This document shows positions 1-9,764 of a stretch of DNA of 64,000 nt, in pieces. The stretch covers positions 26,931,419-26,995,418 of the forward strand of contig OZ020486.1 in NCBI GenBank assembly GCA_963971405.1, read 5' to 3'. The notes beneath the pieces are model-generated. The model had not been told where the DNA came from and ran no database searches. It was given only the letters and a program-made list of their open reading frames with translations. Origin of the DNA: Psococerastis gibbosa (taxonomy: Eukaryota; Arthropoda; Insecta; Psocodea; Psocidae). The stretch's first letter is position 1, and each line of letters starts with the position of its first letter. The position numbers and the translations under genes were made by a program.

Positions 1-494
1 GCGCTAGTGACGGCCACATAATGTGCATAAAAAATCAGAGGAACATTTCTTCAGTTTTATTGCATCAATCTCATGTATTTTTTTTTTTTTTTTTTTTTTG
101 CGGCCACTTGGCTAAGCCAATATCAGGCCGAGGTACAGCACAAACTTAGTTCCTCCTAAATCGTGACTACATCGTCCAACTCCCTTGTAAGGCATTACAG
201 GACCGATGATACCCCTAATTCAAGAACCATCGCCATATAATGTCCCTTACTTCCGTAACCGAGTACCCTAAAGATCTCATGTATTGTATAGCTCGATATT
301 TCATGTCAAATTGGATTTTTACACCCATAAGGTTTTTCTCAAGGTTTATCTCTCTCCTGTTACCTCCAGGTTTTCTTATAGAACTAATTATTTTTCCTCT
401 GGGATTTAGTAGCTTACAGTAATGCCCAACTACAAAGGGGTCAAGATTTGAGCCCTATTGAAGGAGTTTCAGAAGTATAGGATTTGTGTTAATA
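1..494. other. Leading stretch without a recognised gene
   Basis: No coding region is supported here. A T homopolymer of about 22 bases lies near 78-99. The 60-codon open frame at 240-422 is hydrophobic, low in complexity and has no recognisable domain, so it is left uncalled. The stretch may be old repeat, but I could not match it to another copy in the window. Confidence 0.5.
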
Positions 495-632
495 GGCAAT
501 TGAAGAACATCCTGGTTGAGAAACTAGAGACAGTGGTTTGGCAAGAGCACGACTTCTCTATCCAGAACAGCAGTCTCCAAAGTCCCAATGGCCATGATGA
601 TCGCCAATCTTAGATTGAAGAAGAAGAATGCA
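495..632 (+). pseudogene. LINE C-terminal remnant, copy A
   Basis: This is a short piece of a non-LTR retrotransposon reading frame on the plus strand. About 537-619 translates to QWFGKSTTSL followed by AVSKVPMAMMIANLR. That matches the C-terminal end of copies B (5218-5575) and C (minus strand, 49237-49555). Only the last part of the ORF remains, as expected from 5' truncation during target-primed reverse transcription. The upstream boundary is uncertain. The element clade cannot be fixed from this piece. Confidence 0.6.
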
Positions 633-669
633 ATTGTCAGTGCAACCTACTCCCTCACATAGAATCTTA

Positions 670-1020
670 TCTTAATATATATATATTTCGACTGTTCGTG
701 TGTATGTTCTGGGCCTACTCTCAAACGACTGGACCGATTATGATGAATATTGTTGTGTGTGTTCAAGGAGATTCGAGGATGGTTTAGATTAACATTTTCG
801 TCCACTGGAGAATGTTTTTATAATTTGATTTTGGAATATTTTACATGGCTGCTGGTACTGCCGACATCAACGGACATCTAGCGGCAGACTGCGCTATATT
901 TCATTTTCGTTTATCCCGACAATTGGCGCTACCATTGCCATCCGACATCAACTGACATCTGGCGGCAGATTGCGCTACCATTAATTTTCGTTTATCCCGA
1001 CAGTTGGTGCTACGTGTGTA
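670..1020 (+). mobile_element. Possible Helitron-like 5' end with a two-unit tandem repeat
   Basis: The stretch starts with TCTTAATATATATAT directly after an A. It is followed near 730-760 by a phrase close to 'ACTGGACCGATTATGATGAA', which is common near the 5' ends of insect Helitrons and related non-autonomous repeats. Two related units of about 75-85 bp follow at about 857-941 and 942-1016. Each carries GACATCAAC, GCGGCAGA and TCGTTTATCCCGACA. I did not find a clear CTRR 3' end with hairpin, so the Helitron label is an inference. Confidence 0.3.
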
Positions 1021-1044
1021 TTGTGTGTGACCACAATTAATTTA

Positions 1045-1165
1045 CGTGAGCAGTGACTGCGAGGCCGTAGGCCGAGCTGCCGCCTGCCTTGCATGATTAG
1101 TGACCGTGAGGCCGAAGGCCGAGCTGCCACCCGCGGCAGGCGTAAGTGGTGGAGGCAGCAGCCGA
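1045..1165. repeat. GC-rich direct repeat of about 50 bp
   Basis: Two similar blocks lie at about 1049-1087 and 1099-1137. Each reads roughly GTGAC, GAGGCCG, AGGCCGAGCTGCC, then C-rich sequence. They stand out as GC-rich within AT-rich surroundings. They could be the inner part of the possible Helitron just upstream. Overlapping open frames on the minus strand are composition artefacts. Confidence 0.5.
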
Positions 1166-1291
1166 AGGCTTTTAAGATTATAATTAGCATTGTGTGGTCA
1201 TAGAATAACTGTCTAATAAGCTTACAAATGCATGTGAAACGCTTAAAAGCGCAACTGTATTCCCGTTTCACCGATATACTGGTGAACTACC

Positions 1292-1672
1292 TCGCAAGGC
1301 CGTACTCAGGGCCCCAAGAAAAATTATTTTTCCAAAATCCATAAACCACCCCAAGTTTTTAACCCTTGTTCCATTCTTTAAATCCCGGGAGTGACCCCTG
1401 GCCCTGTTGTAGGGTTCTTTCCAATAAGCCTTGGAATGTAAAAATGTGTAAACCCTCCTATTTGCAGTTGCATGAATCTTCATCGGTAAAATCTAATCCT
1501 TACTTCTATCAAAATGGGTGAAAAAATATTTCCGTCCTTTTTTTTAAAAAAATTTCCCAGAGCGAGTACCCTGGGCCCCCTTTTTGCTGAGTATGACATT
1601 TGTATTAGTCATTCATACATTCATATGACTGAAATCCCCCCCCCCCTCCAAGCTCCTGAGTACGGCCTCGCT
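1292..1672. mobile_element. Short non-autonomous DNA element with GGCCGTACTCAGG ends
   Basis: GGCCGTACTCAGG occurs near 1298 and its inverted copy CCTGAGTACGGCC near 1652, about 370 bp apart. A C homopolymer lies just inside the right end. No transposase frame is present. No clear target duplication was seen. The ends resemble other G/C-run elements here at about 16531, 49797 and 53214. Confidence 0.55.
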
Positions 1673-2311
1673 TGTTCTAGAGAAGAGACCAATGTCTCCT
1701 TGTTCAACATGACTATGCTATTTTACTATTTTATTATACTGCACTCTTGTTTATTGTTATTCTAGGACACATACTATACCGCAGCGCGTTAAAAAGAATT
1801 TGACGGAAATGAACAATTGCGTAGGCTATTATCGGTATTATTTAAGGGGCAGTACGTACATATTGCGTGCTCAGCTTCATGATAATAAGGTACAGATCTC
1901 AAAATATTTTGTAAACAAGGAATGGTCATGTATTTTTGACGCAATTAATTAATTTCTCATGTTGAAAATGTATAAAAATAATACAAGCTTTGGCAGGAAA
2001 TTTCCATTTTCTCATCTGAAACATTATTTGTTCAAAAAACCCGATAAAGTACAACATTAAGCCGATTTTATGGAACATTAGTAAGTCAGTGGGGGAAACA
2101 GACAGCTTTTAGAGAAGGCTTGCATTTTCTATGAATGTTTCATTTGACCACTTTCACATCTTTGCGGCTGTGGAACGAGAAATTAACTGGTTTCGCTAAA
2201 AATACACCACAAAACATTTGGAAAACTGTCCCTTAAAAGAATATGTTTGATGCTATCTACTGTGACTTTGTGGAACTTAGACATAATTAAAATTAAAATA
2301 ATGACTTATCC
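1673..2311. other. Gene-free AT-rich spacer with a dispersed fragment
   Basis: No gene is seen. The stretch 2156-2235 (GAACGAGAAATTAA, later ACAAAACATTTGGAAA) is related to 24205-24272 (GAGCGAGAAATTAA, later ACAAAACATTCGGAAA), so it is a fragment of a dispersed repeat. The rest is unassigned. Confidence 0.45.
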
Positions 2312-2705
2312 TTAAGAGGATATGCTACGTAGAAAATTGGCACCCCAAAATTGAATACTTTTCTTACTATTTTTTATTTCATTAATATTTAATTAAAAGT
2401 TTGGTTCATCTAAGTTGTAGAAGACGACTTCGTGCATCATATAATCGGGTATTTTTACTTTTCGATTTTGTAGTTCTTCCAAAAATCGCAAAATACGCGA
2501 AATTTTAGGCCTGTCTGGTATTTAAGAAAGAACTAAGGTACCAAAAATTTAATATTTCCAATTATATGATGCATGAAGTAGTCTTCTACAACTTCCATGA
2601 GTCAAATCTTTAATGACTTGCTTTGTTAATTAAATAAAAAAATAAAAAGTCAATAAAAACAACAAATTTTGGAGTGCTCATTTTGTACGTAGCATAGCCT
2701 CTTAA
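2312..2705. mobile_element. TTAA-flanked MITE, copy 1
   Basis: TTAA lies at 2312-2315 and 2702-2705. The ends between them are imperfect inverted repeats: GAGGATATGCTACGTAGAAA at the left, and TACGTAGCATAGCCTC at the right. Inverted similarity continues well inward on both sides, including the ACGACTTCGTGCATCATATA and ATGATGCATGAAGTAGT blocks, so the unit could fold on itself. No ORF is present. TTAA flanks are typical of piggyBac-type insertions, but the superfamily is an inference. Related copies lie at 7906-8307 and, truncated, at 33658-33903. Confidence 0.75.
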
Positions 2706-4477
2706 AAGAAAACTACGATATCTGTAACACACTTGTCTAACTTAAGCTTATGTAAAAGTTATCAAAATATCTACGCTATCATGGCAGGTTATGACATAAA
2801 TTGTGTGCAGACGCTGTTTATAATATCTTCGTCTTCGGGGAGAAGGAATGTGTTAAGATGCGACATATTAATGCTCCAGGGTAACATATACCAGAAATGA
2901 TATGAGTTGTCGAGATAAAATTGTATCTGGGTTTTTATTTGGCAATATACTGTTGCCATTAATCCAAGATACACACTCGTGGAAATTGAACCCAATACAG
3001 CATTTGCTGGAGACGGATCGAGAATTATTAAAGTCCACAAGTAAATAGGACGGCTTAGAGGAGCAAATATAGCGTGCAAACCTATCTCGGGCGCCAGTCG
3101 AGAATCACTGCTTTTTTTATTCCGATGGGAATTTTCGCTCCAAAAGATCTATTACATAGCATTATTACACTCTGAAAATGGGGATTTGAAAGAATGGATC
3201 ATAGAATTCATGTGAATTACATTAGCCTACCAGCAACAGAAAAGATGTTGCGTTTTTACGGTGAATTTTCTGGGTCATATATTTCCGGTGTTGTTTATTC
3301 CGGAGTTGTTTTCGGCGTTGCTGGTCTTTAAAGAAGTTTTCCGTCTTAATTATTTAATGCGCTACATTATATTTTTGCAAAATTTATTACTCCGGCTTTG
3401 TTTTTTTTTATATTTTGAAACTTTAACTGTAACTGAATAGCTTCACTTATGGAGTGAAGTGTTTCCTAAGCTGATTTAGAATCGCTAATATAGCTATGTT
3501 TCTTTTTCTTGACATATGCGATGAGTTTTCATTACCATTTGCCAATGCATCCCTGAAGGTTACACTGTGTCTAGATAACTAATAGGAGTTGGCGCTGGTG
3601 TTAGGCGAGAATCGAATGAATCGATATCTCCACGAAAAGCACCCATAAAGATCACAGCAGACAATATTAGGTTTAGAGCCTATTGACACAGATGGGGCCT
3701 AGATAAACTAAATTGACCGGACTATATTATAAATATTAGAGACATCATTTTTCGATTTCGTTTTTTGCATTTTTTAAGAAAATTTTGCACTGTAGTGTGT
3801 ATTGTTTTTTATGCCATCGGAAAGTAGAGATTTCAACAAAAGCCCACCTAATATTTTTGAAAAATCGACATTTTGACGTGAGATTTTTCGATTGAAAATT
3901 AGGGTGCTTTTTCCATATATATTTTAGTCAAAATTAGTTGGAAAAAGTTAATATTTTAAATCAAAATAATTACAGTGTATTTAGATAAAAACATAAATTA
4001 CATATACTACATATACTGTATATACTATGCTATACTATTGTATATATACATGTATATATAATGATATGTACCATATAAATTACATTCACATAAAAAAGTA
4101 AGTTTTCACCAAATTTCACGTAAAAAAATGTTTTTTTTTAAGTTAAAAATAAAAAACTAAAATATTGGTTTTTGACATTTTTCTCATAAAATTTGAGGTT
4201 ATGTGAAAAAAGTGTAGTCACTAAAGTTGTACAACTTATTACCTACATTTTTGCTGTTTGACGTTTTTCCATAGGACTTGTAGTTTTGTTGGAAATGAAG
4301 ATGTACCGTATTTCACCCTTAAAAACCACCCCTACCTGCTTCCCGATCTCAGATCGCCCGTAATTTATTTTTCCTTTAATGTCTGTCATATTATCTTCCG
4401 TTTCCAATGGGTTTCATTCTACTATAATTTAAGTTTTTTTCACAATTTTTCAGGGGATCTACCCTGGGCCATTACAA
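2706..4477. other. Gene-free AT-rich spacer
   Basis: No supported gene. There are short AT palindromes around 4000-4060 (TATACTGTATATAC-like). The 96-codon minus-strand frame at 2789-3079 has no recognisable domain and is not called. The block at 3740-4330 is rich in A and T runs and has the look of an old repeat, but no second copy was identified. Confidence 0.4.
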
Positions 4478-4548
4478 CATTTCCATGTTTACATTTTTAA
4501 TCCCAGGTTAGGATTAAAAATAATCGTCATAGTAGGCCCGCTGACGGG
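4478..4548 (+). repeat. Solo arm of the 36245-36638 MITE family
   Basis: The sequence runs TTTACATTTTTAATCCCAGG, then TCGTCATAGTAGGCCCGCTG. It is related to one terminal arm of the MITE at 36245-36638 and to the fragments at 21065-21127 and 33905-34030. Confidence 0.5.
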
Positions 4549-4619
4549 GGATTAACAAGGTAGATAAAGAAGAGTTATTATATGTTATATGGGTACCCTG
4601 ATACCTATTTAACTTTGAA

Positions 4620-4750
4620 GATATAGCGTACTTCCAAACGTTTCATCAACATCTGCGATCGACATCTTCAGTGGAAATGCGTTGACTCTAGGTTGTATCT
4701 CGGAGGTTCCTCAGCAAGCGGAACGAACGAATTGTTTGGAAGTACGCTTT
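4620..4750. repeat. Short inverted-repeat element related to a SINE tail
   Basis: AGCGTACTTCCAAAC near 4628 is repeated inverted as GTTTGGAAGTACGCT near 4734. The left half (AGCGTACTTCCAA, ACATCTTCAGTGG) resembles 57040-57110, which forms the 3' part of a tRNA-headed SINE on the minus strand. It may be a rearranged SINE tail rather than a DNA transposon. Confidence 0.45.
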
Positions 4751-5217
4751 CAGATCGACCACGGCACATCATCCCGAATTCTACTGCTTCATCATGTAAC
4801 TCCGGCCGTGAAAATCTTGGTAAATTATATTAGCCTACAGCAGATTTGAATAATTAGTAGAGTATAGACCTATCACCACCATGACGACCAATTACATTTA
4901 TTAAGGCCCATTTTAGCCTGCCATTAATTACGTATTGATTGTTGACCAGAAAGTTTGGCATTCAATTGGCAGAGCATAAAAATTTCCGAATTCTTAGCAG
5001 CTGCTGTTCCCCCTCTTTAACGTGAGGCTTTGTTTTACAAATTAACACTACCGCACATCTGCCACTACTGAGCATTCCCCGCGAACAAATAAACAAAAAG
5101 TATACGAAAAGGTCAACTTGTTCACTTTGTCCTGTATAACCTACTACTTGTACAGTCATTAGACATTTTTCTATAACTATAAGAATATAAGATGGGGAAC
5201 AGAATCAGTGCATTTTA

Positions 5218-5575
5218 AACGTGGATATGCAGACGAATGCTGCGTAGACCCTGGAAAAATCTTGTCCCTAATGCTACTAAGGTCCTGAGGCGAATGAACA
5301 CAGAAGTCGAGTTGCTGCTGATGGTTCAGAAACGGAAACTAACATTTCTCGGGCATGTAATGAGGAACAAAAAGTACCCCCTGCTGCATATAGTAATCCA
5401 AGGGAAGATGGAATGACTGAGGGCTCCCGGCAGAAGAAGAACAGCCTGGCTGAAAAACTTAAGGCAATGGTTTTACAAGAGCACGACTTCCCTTTTCGAA
5501 GCAGTAGTCTCCAAGGTACAAATTGCTATGATGATCGCCTTCGATAGAAGAGGCATTTAAAGAAGATGACAGTGT
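5218..5575 (+). pseudogene. LINE C-terminal remnant, copy B
   Basis: This plus-strand stretch translates in one frame from about 5236 to an in-frame TGA near 5415. It shows RMLRRPWKNLVPN, RKLTFLGHVMRN and IQGKMEG-like words. It then continues in another frame as APGRRRTAWLKNLRQWFYKS and KVQIAMMIAF. This is the region C-terminal to the reverse transcriptase of a non-LTR retrotransposon, ending close to the 3' end of the element. It is broken by at least one frameshift and lacks endonuclease and reverse transcriptase domains, so it is a 5'-truncated dead copy. Copies A and C are the same family. Confidence 0.75.
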
Positions 5576-5863
5576 CGTGCAATAATTCACGACTGCTTTA
5601 AACAGACGTATCTTCGCTTTCTGCCATAAAAAAAAGTGTTGATTTAACTAGACTCTGATTATTTCCCGTACTTGGTCAAGTCAAGCTAACACCTGTTACC
5701 ATGTCAATGGCTACCATGTCGGGAAGTTTGTCCATTGTCACTAGTTGTTGGTGTGGGTTGACAACAAGGGAAGGACGTAAACCAGTAGTTTACCAGCGGC
5801 CAAATATTCGTATGATACGGAAAACATACCAAAAATGTCCGAAAAACCTTAGCAGGACAAGGC

Positions 5864-5965
5864 ACATGCTTGGAAGGGGGGAGGGGAGGGGGGCGGGGGG
5901 TGCAAAGCAAGTTGTCCCGGGCCACACCAGTTGAGCGTAAAAATCGCATCGTTAGAGCTTGGTTC
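5864..5965 (+). repeat. SINE tail fragment with adjoining G run
   Basis: GCAAGTTGTCCCGGGCCACA and AGTTGAGCGTAA match the tail of the tRNA-headed SINE at 43721-43905 (CAGGCGGTCCCAGGTCATCC, AGTTGAGTGTAA). A G-rich run (about 5876-5901) precedes it. The tRNA-like head is missing, so this is a 5'-truncated copy. Overlapping open frames on both strands here are not genes. Confidence 0.5.
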
Positions 5966-7300
5966 GGTAATTTGCAAACAATAAATTCTTTTTTCATGTT
6001 ATTCATTCATCAACGGGCACGGCAGCTCACATACTCTGACATCACCCCAAACCAAATAAAACATCAATCAATTATAACAATATTGTAACTCACTGTGCAA
6101 TTAGGTACTGTTACAGACTAATTAGCCATATTTTAAATTTTAAATAGGGATCTCATTCATTTACGCGCGGGGCTAGAATGGGTACTCTATAATGGTTTAT
6201 TACATTTAATTATTAATTAAAATTATATTTTGCAGTACGACCGCTCAAAGATTGCTCGACAAGCGGAAGCTTGCGCGTGTTAATTTCATCGCGTTTTTAA
6301 TTTTTTTTTTTTTTGCTGTGTTTGAATGTATTGCAACTTCTCCGGGGTTACTCGACAAGGAAAACAGAGAAGCGAAAAAGTGGTTTATATCATGTTTAAT
6401 TCGTAAAAAGGTGTAATATTTACAGTATTTCGTTAAAAAATTAAATAATTATGCTTCTAGATAGGTACCTACCAATTGTATCAGAAAAATATCAACGTCA
6501 GAAAGACGTTTATATACTCTTGAGTACAACTAGCAGACTACAGCGTCGCAAATAAAATTCAAACCGCATCCTGAATTCGCAAAGGGATTAACTTGAAAGC
6601 AGATCAGCAGATTCAAGATTTTGTATCATTTAATTTGACTTGAGACTGTAATAAACTAGATACGGATTAAGATCAAATTGCCTGCGCTTTGCGATTTACT
6701 TTAATGAACTGTATAGTTTCTTACTGAAACGTCGTTGTTTAGGGCAAAAAACCTACGGTACTGTGGTTGATAAATTCAGTGCTTCTTCAGTTCCATACGC
6801 GTCTGGTAGGCCTCACTGTTCTAATAAAATTCCTTTTGGCTTTGGCCGATCATGTGTAAGGAGATTTCATGAAAGCACTGACCGCTCTTCTTCCATTATG
6901 AATGATAACATATTGCACTATTAATTATTAAAGTACAGTAGATCATATTTTGCACAATCGCCGACACCGCCTTCCCCCTTTTTAAGCGCTATGTAGTCGA
7001 CTATGAACTTTTGTGCAAGTATCAAATTATTTTCAATTTGACTGGCTGCAACCTTGAAATCATCGGTTTGTCGTAGGTTTTCCGTCACATCTTATTTCAT
7101 TATCTTATTCTGCGACCAATATCAACTGAGATAACCTGTTTTTTTGTTTGTTTAGTTTTTGAAACATCTTGAAACAAAATGGCGGATCTAGCTAGTTAAC
7201 GAACTTGATCAATATATTTGCATGATAAACGTTTAATAAAAATCGGATAATATCCACGGAAGTTACAGTGATTCCTAAAATCAATATACAGTATATATTA
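5966..7300. other. Gene-free spacer
   Basis: No gene, RNA gene or repeat pair was identified. A short T run lies near 6300-6315. Confidence 0.4.
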
Positions 7301-7302
7301 TA

Positions 7303-8560
7303 CAGTCGACTCTCGTTAGTACAAATCTGCGATAATTCGAACCTCTCTATAATTCAAGTTATCACGAGTTCCCTATAAAATCTCTTTATATTTCGAACTA
7401 AATAAATAGTCTACATTTTTATGCACTTGGTAATTCGAAGGAAACAAATCATTGCTACGTAACAAAACGACGCGTTAAATCAAACTAAACAGTTCAATCT
7501 TGCAGAGAGGAAGAGACAGAAAGATTGTTAGTACATTTTGAGACAAGTTCAACTGATTAAAAAAATCCGGCTTTATAATAGAAAATCAGGAAAATCTTCA
7601 AATAATTGTGGATGGTGAAGAGCCTGCAATAAAACCACTAGTTGACATCAGCGGTGTGCGATTTTCTGAGTTGAAGTGAATTAAGATGTTGCTGTCGCAG
7701 GTTCACTAACCGACGGCGAAATTTTATCTGCGATACGATAAGATAAGATACGAATGAAAAAAAAACAACGATGAAGATGAGGACGATACATCTGAACCTT
7801 TGGCTGAGGTGTCAGTTAAGGGAGCAAGAGCCTCATTCGATACCTTACAAAGCTTCTGTCTGCAAAACGAAAGTGATGAAAAAGCAATTTCAGGCACTTC
7901 TCCTGTTAAGAGGATATGCTGCGTAGAAAATTGGCACCCAAAAATTAAATGCTTTTCATTTTTTATTTCATTAACTCAGCAAGTTATTAAAAATTTGACA
8001 TACTTAAGTTTTAGAAGATTGCTTCGTGCAGCATGTAATCGGGTAGTTTTGACTTTTCAGTTTTGTAGTTTTTCGAAAAATTCAGGTTTACACAAAATTT
8101 TTGTCCCCACTGGTTTTTATGAAAAGCCTAACTACAGTAAGGTATCAGAAATTTAATATTTCCGATTATTTATGGATGAAGTAGTCTTCCACAACTTAAA
8201 TGCGCCAAATCTTTAACAACTTCATTTGTTAATTAATTAAACAAATAAATGTCAATAAAAACAACCAATTTTGGGGTGGTAATTTTCTACGTAGCATGTC
8301 CTTTTAAAAAAGCAAACCAGTACAACAGAGTTTTTTCGAAAGATTAATTAATTCACATTATGAATCCGTACACAAATTTATGTACCTCCAACTTTTTGTC
8401 ACTGTTAAACAATGTTACAATGTTACACATGTTACAATGTAAACAGTTATAAATAATAATTGATTCTCTCAAATATTTCGAACCATTTGATATTTCAAAC
8501 ACTCGATAATTCTTATCATTTGAAGAGTCCCTCGTGTATCGAATCAGCAAGAGTAGGCTG
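7303..8560 (+). pseudogene. Dead pogo/Tigger-type transposon carrying a nested MITE
   Basis: The unit begins with CAGTCGACTCTCG directly after TA (7301-7302) and ends with an inverted, diverged copy (GAGTAGGCTG) followed by TA at 8561-8562. This is the end structure of Tc1/mariner-pogo elements. The AATTCGAAC-type words near both ends are typical of Tigger terminal regions. Inside, about 7769-7905 reads as a ragged C-terminal fragment (NDEDEDDTSEPLAEVSVKG, then ASFDTLQSFCLQNESDEKA) resembling the acidic tail of Tigger transposases. The catalytic core is gone. A TTAA-flanked MITE (7906-8307) interrupts the tail. Confidence 0.6.
7906..8307. mobile_element. TTAA-flanked MITE, copy 2 (nested)
   Basis: TTAA lies at 7906-7909 and 8304-8307. 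The left end GAGGATATGCTGCGTAGAAA and right end CTACGTAGCATGTCC form inverted repeats close to those of copy 1. It is inserted in the Tigger remnant, so it moved after that element arrived. The 118-codon open frame at 7800-8156 is a chimera of Tigger tail and MITE and is not a gene. Confidence 0.75.
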
Positions 8561-9764
8561 TACATTTATATAGTATATAACATTTTGAACGGGGGAGGGG
8601 GTGGTTTTAGGCTCAGGGGTCATGAATTGAAAAGTTATGAAGCAACTTTCCGGTAGTCCAACACGGGTCGCCGAGCCGTCTCAATGGGTAGATTAAATCT
8701 CCCTAAAAGAAGCAAAAGCTTGTAATTTTATTATGTTCATAAAAGTTTCAAGCAAAATTTCAGCTTCAAGGTTCTGATTTTCATGTCCCAGACAAGTTTT
8801 CAAAGCAAGCTATGCTCAACATTGACATAGTAGGCTATAGATGAAAGTGATGGGACAAGTGTGGGCAGCATACCAGTAGGTACCAATGAATAATATGCGC
8901 AACATAAAAAAAAACACATTATTCCACTTCGCTGTGGAGTAGCAGTAAGGGAACTTAGAAGGAAAAGTTTTCATGTTCCTGCGTTGTTTCACAAACGTTT
9001 TTGAATGACAATGATCTGTCAGGACAAGTAAATAAAAGAACACCGCCGGATATTTTGGCAGTTCACAATGGTGTAGAGATCCATCAAAAAGCTTTCAAAC
9101 CGTCGAGAAGCACCCACGTGGTGTTGAGTTATTTTTCAGTCTTGCACGATCCCGCGTTCCTGTGAAGAATATGATTAGGTTACTATGGGAACGGGCGAGA
9201 GGAGTAGAATGAGGTTACCGGCCTTCCCCCCCCCCTCCATCACTCCATTTCTTAGGTGAATGGGCAAGCAGATGCCCATCATGCAATTGCAATGATCACT
9301 ATAATCTAACCATTTATATCCATTCCATATAACGCATATATACAATAGCACGTAGGCAAAATTAATTGGTATGAGCGCTATGTGTTACTGTAGTCATACA
9401 AGTATCTAACAAAATAAAGATGGCTGAATTAAAAAAAAAATTAAAAAAAAGATTGTGTATCCTGTATTACGGTAGCATTTAAGCGGAAGCTGGCTGTAGT
9501 TTGGTTTTTCTTAAACTTCCTCCAATGAAATAATCAAAGGATTTTATTACTATAACCGACAGCAATGGAACTTAACTTCTTAATATGTGTAAAAAACTGA
9601 AAGCCTTTCCTATTATGAATGCCCTGTTGTAGTACAATATAACAATATATAAAGGCGGACGTTTTGAAGAGAGAATATAAGTATATTGGGAGGGGGGATG
9701 TACAGTATAAATATCGTGTTTACACATACTCTGCATATTTTGAGGGATCGGGTTGTTATTAATA
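8561..9764. other. Gene-free spacer
   Basis: No gene is seen. Short C and A runs lie at about 9226-9236 and 9430-9450. The minus-strand frame at 8816-9043 shows no domain. Confidence 0.4.

Noticed and set aside
7800-8156. 118-residue coding region
   Set aside because: It joins a dead Tigger tail to a MITE arm across a TTAA insertion site.
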